Assembly (NCBI GenBank): GCA_015069015.1
Contig: SVJK01000004.1
Location: 1-64,000 of the forward strand
DNA from: Oscillospiraceae bacterium
GTDB lineage: Bacteria > Bacillota > Clostridia > UMGS1810
Length of the DNA: 64,000 nt
Direction: 5' to 3'
In this document: piece after piece, positions 35,499 to 45,006 of the stretch
How positions within the stretch are numbered: the first letter of the stretch is position 1
How the letters are laid out: each line of letters opens with the position of its first letter
Program-made: the position numbers and the translations under genes
The notes under the pieces: generated by a model
What the model was told of the DNA's origin: nothing
What the model saw: only the letters and a program-made list of their open reading frames with translations
Databases searched by the model: none

Positions 35499-36640
35499 GA
35501 AAAGTTTACGGTAACTATCTCACAATCCGTGCCAACTCTCATGGGCATTCCCCAGTTCCCCACACCTGATGAGACAATAACGTGAGGACTTGCGGAGTCT
35601 TTTTGGTAATGACCGTAGTCTACTGTATACATAAGGTCGGTAACAAGACTTATGGGGAATAATGCTCCTTTGTGGGTGTGACCGCACAAAATAAGGTCTG
35701 CCTCGGTGCCATATTCGTGAATATGTGAAGGATTGTGATCCATGACGATTACAGGAAGGGAGTTGTCTTTTCTCTCAAAAAAAGACGAAAGATCTTTTCT
35801 TTCCTTGCCATTGTATCCGCCGATGGAATGTGCGTCAAGTCGCCCGATGAGTATGAGACGGTTATCTATGATTGTGTAATCATCATCAAGAAGACGGATG
35901 TTTGCTTTTTCAAGGAAATCCAACATCTGATTATGGGTACTGCCGCCGTCGTGATTTCCGAGGCAAACATACACGCCATATGTGGAACGTATTTTTCTTA
36001 AAGTCGAAATTGCTTTGTCGGGGTCTTGGACAGAATCAAAATCTGTATCAAAAAAATCTCCGGCAATGCAGACGATATCGGGATTTTCTTCGTTAATGTT
36101 TTCTACTGTTTTTTCAAGCTGACCTTCGGAGCCTACAGCACCGAGATGAAGATCGCTTATAAGAACAAGATTCAGGTCTGAAATATCCTTTTTTCCCTGT
36201 AAAGAGACGTTGTAGGATGTGTGCTTGATGTGCAGTGCGTGAAAAAAACCATAGACGCAGGTGCAAAGAGTCAGAGCAAGAACACCTGCAGTCATAACTC
36301 CCTTGTAAAGACGGTGGTTTGTAAATGACAGTTTCAAAAGTCGAAAAATAATCATCAACAGATCAGATGCCACCGTAAACATCAGCAAATAGAAAAAAAC
36401 ACCCATAGTGTAGGCACATATTATTGCGAGGATATGTTCGACGGTTCGTGGAAACGGGATCATAGAGCGTGCAAACCCAACCACCAGAATTGAAGCAAAC
36501 AAAATGATGATTACAAGAATGGGTTTGAAATTAAGTTTCGGGAAAAACGCATTAAGTCCCTGATAAAGCCTATAGGCAATATACAGGCTCAATGCGGACA
36601 ACACCGACAGTGTTATAAGAACTGCAAAAGCTATAAACAT
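35495..36640 (-). CDS. Membrane-anchored metallophosphoesterase (YkuE/YaeI-like)
   Basis: This 381-residue protein has four hydrophobic segments in residues 1-140 and then a calcineurin-like phosphoesterase domain. The metal-binding motifs appear in order: SDLHLG, GDFFD, GNHD, a later MDHNP and GHTHKG. Relatives of this type act on membrane lipid precursors or pyrophosphates near the membrane. The actual substrate is unknown. Confidence 0.88.
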   Translation of the reverse strand: MFIAFAVLITLSVLSALSLYIAYRLYQGLNAFFPKLNFKPILVIIILFASILVVGFARSMIPFPRTVEHILAIICAYTMGVFFYLLMFTVASDLLMIIFRLLKLSFTNHRLYKGVMTAGVLALTLCTCVYGFFHALHIKHTSYNVSLQGKKDISDLNLVLISDLHLGAVGSEGQLEKTVENINEENPDIVCIAGDFFDTDFDSVQDPDKAISTLRKIRSTYGVYVCLGNHDGGSTHNQMLDFLEKANIRLLDDDYTIIDNRLILIGRLDAHSIGGYNGKERKDLSSFFERKDNSLPVIVMDHNPSHIHEYGTEADLILCGHTHKGALFPISLVTDLMYTVDYGHYQKDSASPHVIVSSGVGNWGMPMRVGTDCEIVTVNFS

Positions 36641-36898
36641 GACACAGACTCCTTATAAATGACTTTTACCGGATTGTTACCATTTATTATACCAATTATT
36701 ATACCATATAAACATGAGCTGTGCAATGTAGCACATTTTGAGAATGAAAGATTAATGATAGATGTAATTAACAAATTTTTGGTGCCCTGTTCTTTTAAAT
36801 TATGTATATATGCACATATTTATTGTTATAATTTGCACATATTGTGTTATTTTTATGTTTACACCACAATATATTGTGATTTTTTAAAAAAATAGGTG

Positions 36899-36927
36899 TT
36901 GACAAAATATGTAAAGTATTATATAAT
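36899..36927 (+). promoter_or_regulatory. Consensus promoter of the ZTP riboswitch-pfl operon
   Basis: A perfect TTGACA, 17-bp spacer and perfect TATAAT, followed within a few bases by the riboswitch. Confidence 0.88.
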
Positions 36928-36930
36928 ACA

Positions 36931-37036
36931 GATGTCATACAACTGACGGATTATGCAGAAATACCTGCAGGGGAGTATGACCTTTGGTAGCCGACCGTCT
37001 GGGCAGACAGAAATTGCCCTGTGGCGGCTTTTTTTT
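36931..37036 (+). promoter_or_regulatory. ZTP (pfl motif) riboswitch with terminator
   Basis: The 5' part has CAACTGACGG and the GGGGAG junction. The conserved 3' part GCCGACCGTCTGGGCA (36990-37005) is the hallmark of the ZTP/ZMP (originally pfl) motif. The 3' strand also takes part in a hairpin GCCG...GGGCA/TGCCC...CGGC followed by eight T (to 37036), so aptamer and terminator compete. ZTP/ZMP accumulates when 10-formyl-tetrahydrofolate is short. Binding should allow pflA-pflB expression, which supplies formate for one-carbon metabolism. Confidence 0.92.
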
Positions 37037-37046
37037 GGGGGTTAAT

Positions 37047-37769
37047 ATGGCAAAAGGAAAGATATTGTCAATTGAATCTATGGGGCTTGTGGACGGCCCC
37101 GGCATAAGAACTGTAGTGTTTTTTAAAGGTTGCCCCCTGAGATGCCTTTTTTGTCACAATCCCGATTCTTGGGATATGTCGGATGGAAGCGAAATTTCAT
37201 CTGATGATCTTTTAAAAAAAATTCTTCGCTTCAGGCCTTATTTTGAAAGAAGCGGAGGGGGAGTCACATTTTCGGGAGGAGAACCTCTTTTACAAAGGGA
37301 TTTTCTTCTGGAAATCTTAAAAAAATGCAAAGAAGAAAAAATTCACACCTGTCTTGACACATCAGGTGTGGGTGTGGGTGGATATGATGAAATTTTAGAA
37401 CTTTGCGATCTTGTTCTTTTTGATGTTAAAGCAACAGATGAGAACTCCTACAAAAAAATGTGTCAGAGGGAAATGGGAGAGTGTGAAAATTTTATTGAAG
37501 CACTAAAAAGAGTCAGACCCGAAACAATCATAAGGCAGGTTGTTGTCCCCGGAATAAATGACACAGACGAATATATGAAAAATCTTAAAATTTACATAGA
37601 AAACGAGATTCCTTTTTATAAGGATGTTGAACTTCTTCCTTTTCACAAAATGGGAGAATATAAGTATAAGGCACTTGGAATTAATCCTCCTTTGGAAAAA
37701 ACCGATGCGATGGACAAGGAGAAGTGTGAATTTTTCAGAAAAAAATACTTTGGAGGAAAAACGCTATGA
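37047..37769 (+). CDS. pflA: Pyruvate formate-lyase activating enzyme
   Basis: This 240-residue radical SAM enzyme installs the glycyl radical on PflB. CxxxCxxC is Cys29-Cys33-Cys36 ([15 protein letters not shown]), after [16 protein letters not shown]. It has no extra ferredoxin-like insert, as expected for a true Pfl[14 protein letters not shown] and [13 protein letters not shown] are typical. The ATG at 37047 follows GGGGGTTAAT; a longer reading would run through the riboswitch terminator. Its last bases overlap the pflB start (ATGA). Expression is under the ZTP riboswitch. Confidence 0.95.
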   Translation: MAKGKILSIESMGLVDGPGIRTVVFFKGCPLRCLFCHNPDSWDMSDGSEISSDDLLKKILRFRPYFERSGGGVTFSGGEPLLQRDFLLEILKKCKEEKIHTCLDTSGVGVGGYDEILELCDLVLFDVKATDENSYKKMCQREMGECENFIEALKRVRPETIIRQVVVPGINDTDEYMKNLKIYIENEIPFYKDVELLPFHKMGEYKYKALGINPPLEKTDAMDKEKCEFFRKKYFGGKTL

Positions 37770-39994
37770 AAGAGAGAAAAGAGTTTAACGGCGGAATATG
37801 GCAAACGGAAATAAATGTCCGTGATTTTATACAGAATAACTACACTCTTTATGAAGGCACAGGCAAGTTTCTGTCCGGCCCCAGCAAAAAAACAAAAAAA
37901 GTCTGGGACAGATGCGTTGAACTTCTGATGGAAGAGAGAAAACGCGGCGGGGTTTATGATGTGGAAACAAAAAGAATTTCCGGCATATGTAACTTTGCTC
38001 CCGGCTACATTGATAAAGAAAATGAAACAATTGTGGGACTTCAGACAGATGCTCCCTTAAAGAGAATGGTAAACCTCTATGGCGGAATGAGAATGGCACA
38101 GCAATGTCTTGATAAATACGGCTACGTTCTGGATGCAGACATTCATTCTCACTTTGCACAATACAGAAAAACTCACAATCAGGGAGTTTTTGATGCATAT
38201 CCCACAGAGGTGAGACTTGCAAGAAGTGCAGGACTTTTAACAGGTCTTCCCGATGCCTACGGCAGAGGAAGAATTATCGGTGACTACAGAAGAGTTCCTC
38301 TCTATGGAACCGAAAGACTCATTGAAGACAAGCAAAACGACCTCAAAAAACTTGAGGGTGATATGACAGATTCCAACATAAGACTTCGTGAGGAAATTAA
38401 TATGCAGATACAGGCTTTGAAAGAAGTTGAACGTATGGCCCAGACTTATGGCGCTGACATCACAAAGCCTGCGGTATCGGCGAAAGAGGCAGTTCAGAAT
38501 CTCTATCTTGCATATCTTGCAGGAACAAAAGAGAATAACGGTGCTGCAACAAGTATCGGAAGAACATCAACTTTCCTTGACATATACATTCAAAGAGATT
38601 TGGAAGCAGGAATCATCACGGAAGAAGAAGCGCAGGAACTTGTTGACCAACTCATAATAAAACTCCGTCTCATAAGACACCTTAGAACACCTGAATATAA
38701 CGAACTTTTCGGCGGAGATCCCACATGGGTGACTGAATCTGTGGGCGGTATGGGGCTTGACGGAAGAGCCCTTGTTACAAAAACATCTTTCAGATATCTT
38801 CACACCCTCATAAATCTCGGTACATCCCCTGAACCAAATCTTACGGTGCTCTGGGATGAAAATCTTCCTGAAAACTTCAAAAAGTTCTGTGCAGAGATTT
38901 CAATTAAAACAGATTCCATTCAGTATGAAAGCGACACTGTTATGAGACCTCTCTACGGCGATGACTATGCAATTGCCTGCTGTGTATCTGCAATGAGAAT
39001 GGGCAAACAGATGCAGTTCTTTGGTGCAAGATGCAACATTGCAAAAAGTCTCCTTTATGCAATAAACGGCGGAGTTGATGAAATCACGGGAGTGAAAGTT
39101 GTCCCCGGAATAGAACCCATAACCGATGATGTTCTTTCCTATGAAAAAGTTTGGGAAAACTATGAAAAAGTGATGGAATTTGTTGCAGGAATGTATGTTA
39201 AAGCAAATAATATCATTCATTATATGCATGATAAATATGCCTACGAAGCAAGTCAACTTGCTCTTCACGACACAGATCCCGAAAAACTTATGGCATTTGG
39301 AATTGCAGGCCTTTCTGTTGCCGCTGACAGTCTTTCTGCCATAAAATATGCAAAAGTTCTTCCCATAAGAAATGAAGACGGTATTGTAACAGATTATGAA
39401 ACTGTCGGAGATTTTCCCAAATACGGAAATGACGATGACCGCGTGGATATGCTTGCAGTTGACATTGTTAAAAAGTTCAGTTCAGAACTTAAAAAGCATA
39501 AACTCTACAGAAATGCAAAACACACCCTTTCTGCCCTCACCATTACAAGTAATGTTATGTACGGCAAAAAGACAGGCACAACCCCCGACGGAAGAAAACA
39601 GGGCGAACCTCTTGCTCCCGGTGCAAACCCGATGCATGGAAGAGACAAATCAGGGGCATTGGCATCTCTTAACTCTGTTGCGAAAATTCCCTACAAAGAT
39701 GTTTGTCAGGATGGTGTTTCCAACACATTCTCCATTGTTCCCTCGGCTCTTGGAAAAACCAAGACTGAGAGAGTGGACAACCTTGTGAACATTCTTGACG
39801 GATATTTCTGTCAGGGTGCACAGCATCTTAATGTTAATGTTTTAAACCGTGATATGCTTATTGAAGCCTATGAAAACCCCGATAAATATCCTATGCTCAC
39901 CATAAGGGTTTCGGGATATGCGGTGAACTTCCACAGGCTTTCAAAAGAACAGCAACTGGAGGTAATATCACGAACATTCCACGAAAGAGTGTAG
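37766..39994 (+). CDS. pflB: Formate C-acetyltransferase (pyruvate formate-lyase)
   Basis: This 742-residue enzyme converts pyruvate and CoA to acetyl-CoA and formate. The catalytic pair is Cys405-Cys406 in [13 protein letters not shown], and the glycyl radical motif is [11 protein letters not shown] (Gly717), both as in true PFL. Length is normal. It is oxygen sensitive and cytosolic. It overlaps pflA by 4 bp and is controlled with it by the ZTP riboswitch. It is the only PFL proper in the window; the two other GREs lack the Cys-Cys pair. Confidence 0.96.
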   Translation: MKERKEFNGGIWQTEINVRDFIQNNYTLYEGTGKFLSGPSKKTKKVWDRCVELLMEERKRGGVYDVETKRISGICNFAPGYIDKENETIVGLQTDAPLKRMVNLYGGMRMAQQCLDKYGYVLDADIHSHFAQYRKTHNQGVFDAYPTEVRLARSAGLLTGLPDAYGRGRIIGDYRRVPLYGTERLIEDKQNDLKKLEGDMTDSNIRLREEINMQIQALKEVERMAQTYGADITKPAVSAKEAVQNLYLAYLAGTKENNGAATSIGRTSTFLDIYIQRDLEAGIITEEEAQELVDQLIIKLRLIRHLRTPEYNELFGGDPTWVTESVGGMGLDGRALVTKTSFRYLHTLINLGTSPEPNLTVLWDENLPENFKKFCAEISIKTDSIQYESDTVMRPLYGDDYAIACCVSAMRMGKQMQFFGARCNIAKSLLYAINGGVDEITGVKVVPGIEPITDDVLSYEKVWENYEKVMEFVAGMYVKANNIIHYMHDKYAYEASQLALHDTDPEKLMAFGIAGLSVAADSLSAIKYAKVLPIRNEDGIVTDYETVGDFPKYGNDDDRVDMLAVDIVKKFSSELKKHKLYRNAKHTLSALTITSNVMYGKKTGTTPDGRKQGEPLAPGANPMHGRDKSGALASLNSVAKIPYKDVCQDGVSNTFSIVPSALGKTKTERVDNLVNILDGYFCQGAQHLNVNVLNRDMLIEAYENPDKYPMLTIRVSGYAVNFHRLSKEQQLEVISRTFHERV

Positions 39995-39996
39995 GA

Positions 39997-40090
39997 AGAC
40001 TTCCAAAAATCGAACGCACCGCAAAGTGCAGAAAAATAATAGACGCTCATTTTAAAGAAACTAAATCTTTAAAATGGGCGTGATTTTTTA
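39997..40090. repeat. Direct repeat unit 1 with terminator-like hairpin
   Basis: The unit begins AGACTTCCAAAAA, contains GAACGCACCGCAAAGTGCAG and ends in the hairpin ACGCTCATTTTAAAGA/TCTTTAAAATGGGCGT (40043-40081) followed by ATTTTTTAT. It starts three bases after the pflB stop codon and probably terminates the pfl operon. A nearly identical unit is at 40436-40530. Confidence 0.75.
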
Positions 40091-40162
40091 TGTAGTTTTT
40101 GGCAATAAGCCAAAAACAGAATTTAGGCACTTTGCTTACTTCGGAAACGCTCATTGCCGTAT

Positions 40163-40380
40163 CCTTATAAAAGGTTTCTGAACCGGAAAAATTATTGATG
40201 TGGTATTAGCAATAGTATATAAGATGAATATGAATTGTGCAGTAAGGAATTTTCAACGAGAAGATTTTCGTTTGAACGAGGCGAAAGCACAGCAAATCCT
40301 TTTTATGGATTTGAGAGCATTTTAACGAAGGTCAAGCGAAATCTTCCGCTGAAAATCCGGTTTGGAAACCTTTTATAAGG
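40163..40380. repeat. MITE-like element with 28-bp inverted ends
   Basis: CCTTATAAAAGGTTTC...CCGGA at the left and TCCGG...GGAAACCTTTTATAAGG at the right are imperfect inverted repeats of about 28 bp, 218 bp end to end. Inside, GGAATTTTCAACGAGAAGAT and the complement of ATCTTCCGCTGAAAATCC extend the dyad symmetry. No gene is inside. It is flanked by the two direct repeat units. Confidence 0.6.
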
Positions 40381-40435
40381 TAAAAGTACTGCCTGCTTCA
40401 CGTTTCCTTGTCTGCGTCCGTTTTTGATTGTCTTC

Positions 40436-40530
40436 AGACTTCCAAAAAGTGAACGCACCGCAAAGTGCAGAAAAATAATAGACGCCCGTTTTAAAGAAAA
40501 CAAATCTTTAAAATGGGCGTATGTTTTTAT
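40436..40530. repeat. Direct repeat unit 2 with terminator-like hairpin
   Basis: The second copy of the unit at 39997-40090, with hairpin ACGCCCGTTTTAAAGA/TCTTTAAAATGGGCGT at 40482-40520. It lies 12 bp past the end of the converging asnS gene and can terminate it. Confidence 0.75.
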
Positions 40531-40541
40531 CTTATCCTTTT

Positions 40542-41933
40542 TTAAAATTCCGCATTTCCCACGGTTCTGGGGAAAGGAATAACGTCTCTTATGTTTGACA
40601 TTCCCGTAAGATACATAACCGCTCTTTCAAATCCAAGGCCGAAACCTGCGTGTTTTGTACCGCCGAAACGTCTGAGTTCAAGATACCAGGAGTAGTCTTC
40701 TTTTTTGAGTCCCATCTCTTTCATTCTTTCAATGAGAACATCTTCTCTTTCTTCTCTCTGGCTTCCGCCGATGATTTCGCCGATTCCCGGCACAAGACAA
40801 TCCATTGCGGCAACGGTTTTTCCATCGTCATTGAGTCTCATATAAAAGGCTTTGATTTCCTTTGGATAATCTGTTACAAAGACAGGGCGTTTGAACACAA
40901 CCTCTGTCAGATATCTTTCGTGCTCTGTCTGAAGGTCGCTTCCCCAATGAACAGGGAAGTCAAAATTGTCGTTGTTTTTTTCTAAAATCTCAATAGCCTC
41001 TGTATATGTGATTCTTCCAAAGTCCGAGTTTGCAACATTTTTTAGTCTTTCAATAAGCCCCTTGTCCACAAATGAATTGAAAAATTCCATTTCTTCGGGA
41101 GCGTTTTCAAGGCAATAGTTAATGACGTATTTAAGCATATCTTCCGCAAGAGCCATATCGTCTGAAAGGTCGGAAAATGCAATTTCAGGCTCAATCATCC
41201 AAAACTCTGCTGCGTGACGGGTGGTGTTTGAATTCTCTGCTCTGAAAGTGGGCCCAAAGGTGTATATGTTTCTGAATGCAAGGGCATAGGTTTCCGCATT
41301 TAACTGTCCGCTGACAGTTAAATTTGCACTCTTTCCGAAAAAGTCCCCGGAAAAATCCACCTCGCCGCTATCTGACAGGGGAAGAGAATTCATATCAAGA
41401 GTTGTGACCTTAAACATTTCTCCCGCACCCTCACAGTCGCTTGCGGTGATGATTGGTGTATGAACATAAACAAATCTGCGCTCATTAAAGAATTTGTGAA
41501 TGGCAAAGGCTGCAAGAGAGCGTATTCTGAAAACTGCGCTGAAGGTGTTTGTGCGGGGGCGAAGATGGGCAATTGTCCTCAGGAATTCAAAAGAATGTCT
41601 TTTTTTCTGCAAAGGATAATCAGGTGATGAAAGGCCTTCAATCTCAATTTCCTTTGCTTTAATTTCAAAGGGCTGTTTTGCATCAGGGGTAAGAACAAGC
41701 GTGCCACATATGTTAAGGGAAGCACCCACGTTCATTGATGCAATTTCGCGATAATTTTCTATTATATCCTTTTCAAAAACCACCTGTATATTTTTGAAAA
41801 AAGTTCCGTCGTTAATTTCGATAAACCCAAAAACATTGGATGAACGGATAGTCCTTATCCATCCTGATATCTTAACTTCCTTTTCGCTGAAAGTTTCGGG
41901 GCTTGAATATATTTCTTTTACAGTTGTTTTCAC
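40542..41933 (-). CDS. asnS: Asparaginyl-tRNA synthetase
   Basis: This 463-residue class IIb aminoacyl-tRNA synthetase has an N-terminal OB-fold anticodon-binding domain (about 15-105; [20 protein letters not shown]). The catalytic core contains motif 2 ([21 protein letters not shown]) and motif 3 ([15 protein letters not shown]), ending [10 protein letters not shown]. The [12 protein letters not shown] signature separates AsnRS from AspRS. It uses a GTG start with GGAGG 6 nt upstream. It charges tRNA-Asn in the cytosol. A consensus-like promoter lies at 41974-42002. Confidence 0.95.
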   Translation of the reverse strand: MKTTVKEIYSSPETFSEKEVKISGWIRTIRSSNVFGFIEINDGTFFKNIQVVFEKDIIENYREIASMNVGASLNICGTLVLTPDAKQPFEIKAKEIEIEGLSSPDYPLQKKRHSFEFLRTIAHLRPRTNTFSAVFRIRSLAAFAIHKFFNERRFVYVHTPIITASDCEGAGEMFKVTTLDMNSLPLSDSGEVDFSGDFFGKSANLTVSGQLNAETYALAFRNIYTFGPTFRAENSNTTRHAAEFWMIEPEIAFSDLSDDMALAEDMLKYVINYCLENAPEEMEFFNSFVDKGLIERLKNVANSDFGRITYTEAIEILEKNNDNFDFPVHWGSDLQTEHERYLTEVVFKRPVFVTDYPKEIKAFYMRLNDDGKTVAAMDCLVPGIGEIIGGSQREEREDVLIERMKEMGLKKEDYSWYLELRRFGGTKHAGFGLGFERAVMYLTGMSNIRDVIPFPRTVGNAEF

Positions 41934-41973
41934 GTCTGACCTCCATAAATTCCTTTATGTCTTAATGATATAA

Positions 41974-42002
41974 TTATGATACACCAAAAGAAAAATAAAA
42001 TC
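41974..42002 (-). promoter_or_regulatory. Putative promoter of asnS
   Basis: On the minus strand TTGATT, 17 bp and TATCAT. Confidence 0.6.
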
Positions 42003-42071
42003 AACAATTATATTTCCCTGAGACTCTCTTTGTCACTTTTTGCTTTATTTTTTGATAATTTTTTATTTTGC

Positions 42072-42100
42072 TTGATTAATTCATGTTATGAGAGTATAAT
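42072..42100 (+). promoter_or_regulatory. Putative promoter of the PHP-domain operon
   Basis: TTGATT, a 17-bp spacer and a perfect TATAAT, ending 30 bp before the first ATG. Confidence 0.7.
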
Positions 42101-42129
42101 TTAAAGAGGCAATAAAGGAGGTTGGGTAT

Positions 42130-43146
42130 ATGATATATCTCATTTCCCCAAAAAAGAAGCAGTACAAAGCAAATCTTCACTGTCACAGCACCTTTTCCGA
42201 CGGAAAAAGAACACCAAGGGAATTAAAAGATATGTACAAGAAAAAAGGATATTCAATTCTGTCCATAACAGACCACGAGTGTCCAAAGTCTCATTCATAT
42301 CTTGACGATGAAGAATTTATAACCGTAACGGGTTATGAGGCATACATAAGAAAAGACAAAAACGCAGCTTATGACTTGTACGAAAAAGAAACACATCTGA
42401 ATCTTTTTGCCAGAGATTCGAAAGATGAAACCATCATATGTTATAATGCGCCTTATTGTAAGTATTTGTCAGAAGAGAGAAAGGAAAGCTTGATAAAAAA
42501 AGGCTCTCAGGTCACAAGAGAATACAGTGTTTCATATATCAATCAGTTTATAAAAGAAGCAAAAGAAAACGGATATATTGTTGCCTACAATCACCCTTGC
42601 TGGTCGATGGAAGATGAAAAAAGCATAATGCAGTATGAAGGTTTTTTCAGCATGGAAATGTGCAACTATTCTGCATACAAATCAAATGCCGTTGAATATA
42701 ACGCAAATCTCTATAACAAACTTTTGTATAACGGAAAAAAAGTTTTCTGCCACAGTGCAGATGACAATCACAATGGCTATCCCGATGACCATCCAAAGTG
42801 TGATTCCTATGGCGGATTCACGATGATTATGCCAAAGGAATTTACCTATGATTACATTTTTGAGGCAATGGAGAAGGGAGAAATGTATTCATCAATGGGG
42901 CCTACTTTCAAAGAAGTTTCAATGGATGGCAGAAAAATTCACATTGAGTGTTCTCCTGTTGATAATATCATAGTGTACACAGGCAGTAAGTCGCCCAAAA
43001 AAGTTTATGCAAAAGATGGTGAAACAGTCACGTCAGCAGATTTTGAAATTGATGAAAGAGCGATTTTTGTGAGAGTGTCCATAGGTGACAAGTTTGGAAA
43101 AAGAGCAGACACAAGAGGATATTTCAGAGATGAACTGGAATTTTGA
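42130..43146 (+). CDS. PHP-domain metal-dependent hydrolase 1
   Basis: This 338-residue cytosolic protein has the PHP motif I NLHCHSTFSDGKRTP (HxH) and SITDHE (DH) near the N-terminus, later AYNHPCW, and CHSADDNHNGYPDDH (about residue 212). These are the metal-coordinating histidines and aspartates of the PHP phosphoesterase superfamily. A C-terminal beta-rich part (about 260-338) follows. Substrates of stand-alone PHP proteins include phosphorylated sugars and nucleotides; it cannot be narrowed here. The start has AAAGGAGG. It is the first gene of a three-gene operon. Confidence 0.85.
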   Translation: MIYLISPKKKQYKANLHCHSTFSDGKRTPRELKDMYKKKGYSILSITDHECPKSHSYLDDEEFITVTGYEAYIRKDKNAAYDLYEKETHLNLFARDSKDETIICYNAPYCKYLSEERKESLIKKGSQVTREYSVSYINQFIKEAKENGYIVAYNHPCWSMEDEKSIMQYEGFFSMEMCNYSAYKSNAVEYNANLYNKLLYNGKKVFCHSADDNHNGYPDDHPKCDSYGGFTMIMPKEFTYDYIFEAMEKGEMYSSMGPTFKEVSMDGRKIHIECSPVDNIIVYTGSKSPKKVYAKDGETVTSADFEIDERAIFVRVSIGDKFGKRADTRGYFRDELEF

Positions 43147-43182
43147 TGTGTCAGAAAAATAATACATAAAGGAAGAATATAA

Positions 43183-44079
43183 ATGGAAAACTTTAAAAAA
43201 CTATATGCAAATCTTCATATGCACTCGATTCATTCCGACGGTGAATTTACCCCCACAGAACTTGTTGCAATGGCAAGAGGCGAAGGGTATGGGGCAGTTG
43301 CTCTCACAGACCACGATGCCATGAGCGGAATTGAAGAATATATTGATGCATGCAAAAGAATGTGCATGGAATATATCACAGGAATAGAATTTACCTGTGT
43401 CGGTGATGACCACTTTCACATAACAGGCCTTGATTTTGATATAAATGACAAGGGCATAAGAGAATACTGTCGTCTTATGGCTGAAAGGGAAACTTTCAGA
43501 ACAAAAACTCTCTTTGACATTGATATTGAAAAAGGCATCATAGAGGGAATAGACTGGGAAGATGTTAAAAGAGCCAATCCCGGTGTTGAGTGGCTTTGTG
43601 TTGATCATGTGTTCAGAACCCTTTTGAAAAAGGGAGACGTGACAATGAAAGACTATGACAATTTCAGAAAAACTGCTTTTGGTTATGGCCCTGAAAATCA
43701 GTTTGTATATGACATTATGCCAAGCAGAATCTGGGAGGTTCATGAGGTTATTGAACTTATTAACAATGCAGGAGGAATTGCAACAATTGCTCACCCCAAA
43801 AATCAACTTCAATTTGTTCCGGATCTTGTGAAAATGGGGCTTAAAGGTATTGAAGTGTGGCACCCAGACCTTAATGACGAAGACTCTTATGAGGCAGAAA
43901 AAATTGCAAAAAAATACAATCTCTACATTTCAGGCGGAACAGACCACCATGGTCTTTTGGGTGGCATGGACAGATTTGATCCCGATGGGAAACTTCGTCC
44001 GCCGTTTAATATTCCTTCACAAAAATATGGGACATCCGAAGAAAACTTCAGGGCAATAAAGGATAGGATTTACGGATGA
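43183..44079 (+). CDS. PHP-domain metal-dependent hydrolase 2
   Basis: This 298-residue protein has the PHP motifs NLHMHSIHSDGEFTP, ALTDHDAMSG, GIEFTC, TIAHPKN and ISGGTDHHG in order, matching the full PHP metal site (as in RNase AM/YciV-type 3',5'-nucleoside bisphosphate phosphatases). It is closer to that subfamily than the preceding gene, but the substrate is not certain. The ATG follows AAAGGAAGAATATAA. The next gene overlaps its stop by 4 bp. Confidence 0.85.
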   Translation: MENFKKLYANLHMHSIHSDGEFTPTELVAMARGEGYGAVALTDHDAMSGIEEYIDACKRMCMEYITGIEFTCVGDDHFHITGLDFDINDKGIREYCRLMAERETFRTKTLFDIDIEKGIIEGIDWEDVKRANPGVEWLCVDHVFRTLLKKGDVTMKDYDNFRKTAFGYGPENQFVYDIMPSRIWEVHEVIELINNAGGIATIAHPKNQLQFVPDLVKMGLKGIEVWHPDLNDEDSYEAEKIAKKYNLYISGGTDHHGLLGGMDRFDPDGKLRPPFNIPSQKYGTSEENFRAIKDRIYG

Positions 44080-44936
44080 ACAGTTTAAAAATCGGTGCAT
44101 ATATTTTAAGACCGTATTCAAGAACAGAAAACCACATAAAAGACATTAAAGAGGCAATGATAGATTTCATTGTCTCTATGAATTATGACATAAAAACCCT
44201 TGACCTTTTTGAAAAATACTCAATTGGTGCAATTCTCTCGGATGTTCTTCCTCATTGGTGGGGCGGAGACGGTGAAAAAAGCGGTGAGATGGAAAAGAGT
44301 TGTCCTTTGGGAAAATATAAAACTGCACTTGATGAATATGTTCATCATAGTGCAGTTTGGGGAATTGATATGGGAGACGAGATTTCATCAAAGGATTTTC
44401 CTTATCTTGAAAAAATAGTAAACCTCTTTGAAACAAAAAATATCACACCTTTTCCCTACACAAATTTATACGCCAACTACGGAGTGTATGCAACATCTGA
44501 CGAAAGCGAAAGGCAAAGGCAGTGGGGATGCAAAACTTACAGAGAATATATAGAAAGATACTGCCAAACCGTTCCTCTTGACTATGTGTGTTTTGACCAC
44601 TATCCCTATTCCTGCGAAAACACAGATTTGTACCTTGAAAATCTTTCCATTGTGTCAGATGCGTGCAAAAAATACGGAAAAGAAATGTGGGTTGTGGGGC
44701 AGGTGAGTTCATCTGATAAGAAGAAAGTCATATCTTTGGAGCAGATGAGATTTCAGATTTTAAATGCCATAAAATATGGTGCAAAAACCTTTATGTGGGC
44801 GTGCTATACAGGAGGGTGGTGGCACAATCACCCCATTTCGCAAACAGGTGAGAAAACATCTTTGTATGAAGATTTAAAAAGGGTAAATGCCGAGGCAAAA
44901 GAATTTTTTGAAAAGACAGGTAAAACAGTTTTATGA
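44076..44936 (+). CDS. TIM-barrel glycosidase-like protein of unknown specificity
   Basis: This 286-residue cytosolic protein has the strand pattern of a (beta/alpha)8 barrel: KIGAYILRPYSR, GAILSDVLPHWW, SAVWGIDMGDEIS, LDYVCFDHYPYS, MWVVGQVSSSD and KTFMWACYTGGWW. WGIDMGDE and later acidic positions resemble the acid/base region of clan-A glycosidases such as GH42, but I cannot name a family. It is translationally coupled to the PHP gene (ATGA) and followed by a terminator. Confidence 0.7.
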   Translation: MNSLKIGAYILRPYSRTENHIKDIKEAMIDFIVSMNYDIKTLDLFEKYSIGAILSDVLPHWWGGDGEKSGEMEKSCPLGKYKTALDEYVHHSAVWGIDMGDEISSKDFPYLEKIVNLFETKNITPFPYTNLYANYGVYATSDESERQRQWGCKTYREYIERYCQTVPLDYVCFDHYPYSCENTDLYLENLSIVSDACKKYGKEMWVVGQVSSSDKKKVISLEQMRFQILNAIKYGAKTFMWACYTGGWWHNHPISQTGEKTSLYEDLKRVNAEAKEFFEKTGKTVL

Positions 44937-44949
44937 AATGAGAACATAA

Positions 44950-44978
44950 AAAGCCAACCGATTTTTACGGTTGGCTTT
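44950..44978. terminator. Bidirectional rho-independent terminator
   Basis: AAAGCCAACCG and CGGTTGGCTTT form an 11-bp stem with a 7-nt loop, with A and T runs on the two sides. It separates the PHP operon from the converging acyl-CoA ligase gene. Confidence 0.88.
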
Positions 44979-45006
44979 CTATACTATGTATAATTATGCG
45001 ATAATA

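Noticed and set aside
36984-37046. Longer N-terminus of PflA
   Set aside because: It would be translated from the riboswitch and terminator; the ATG at 37047 with GGGGG fits the PflA family start.
40303-40503. 66-aa minus-strand reading in the repeat island
   Set aside because: It spans the inverted end of the MITE-like element and part of a direct repeat, with no start signals.
43201-43863. 220-aa minus-strand reading
   Set aside because: It lies fully opposite the PHP-domain gene, whose motifs and ribosome site are clear; no known domain on the opposite strand.
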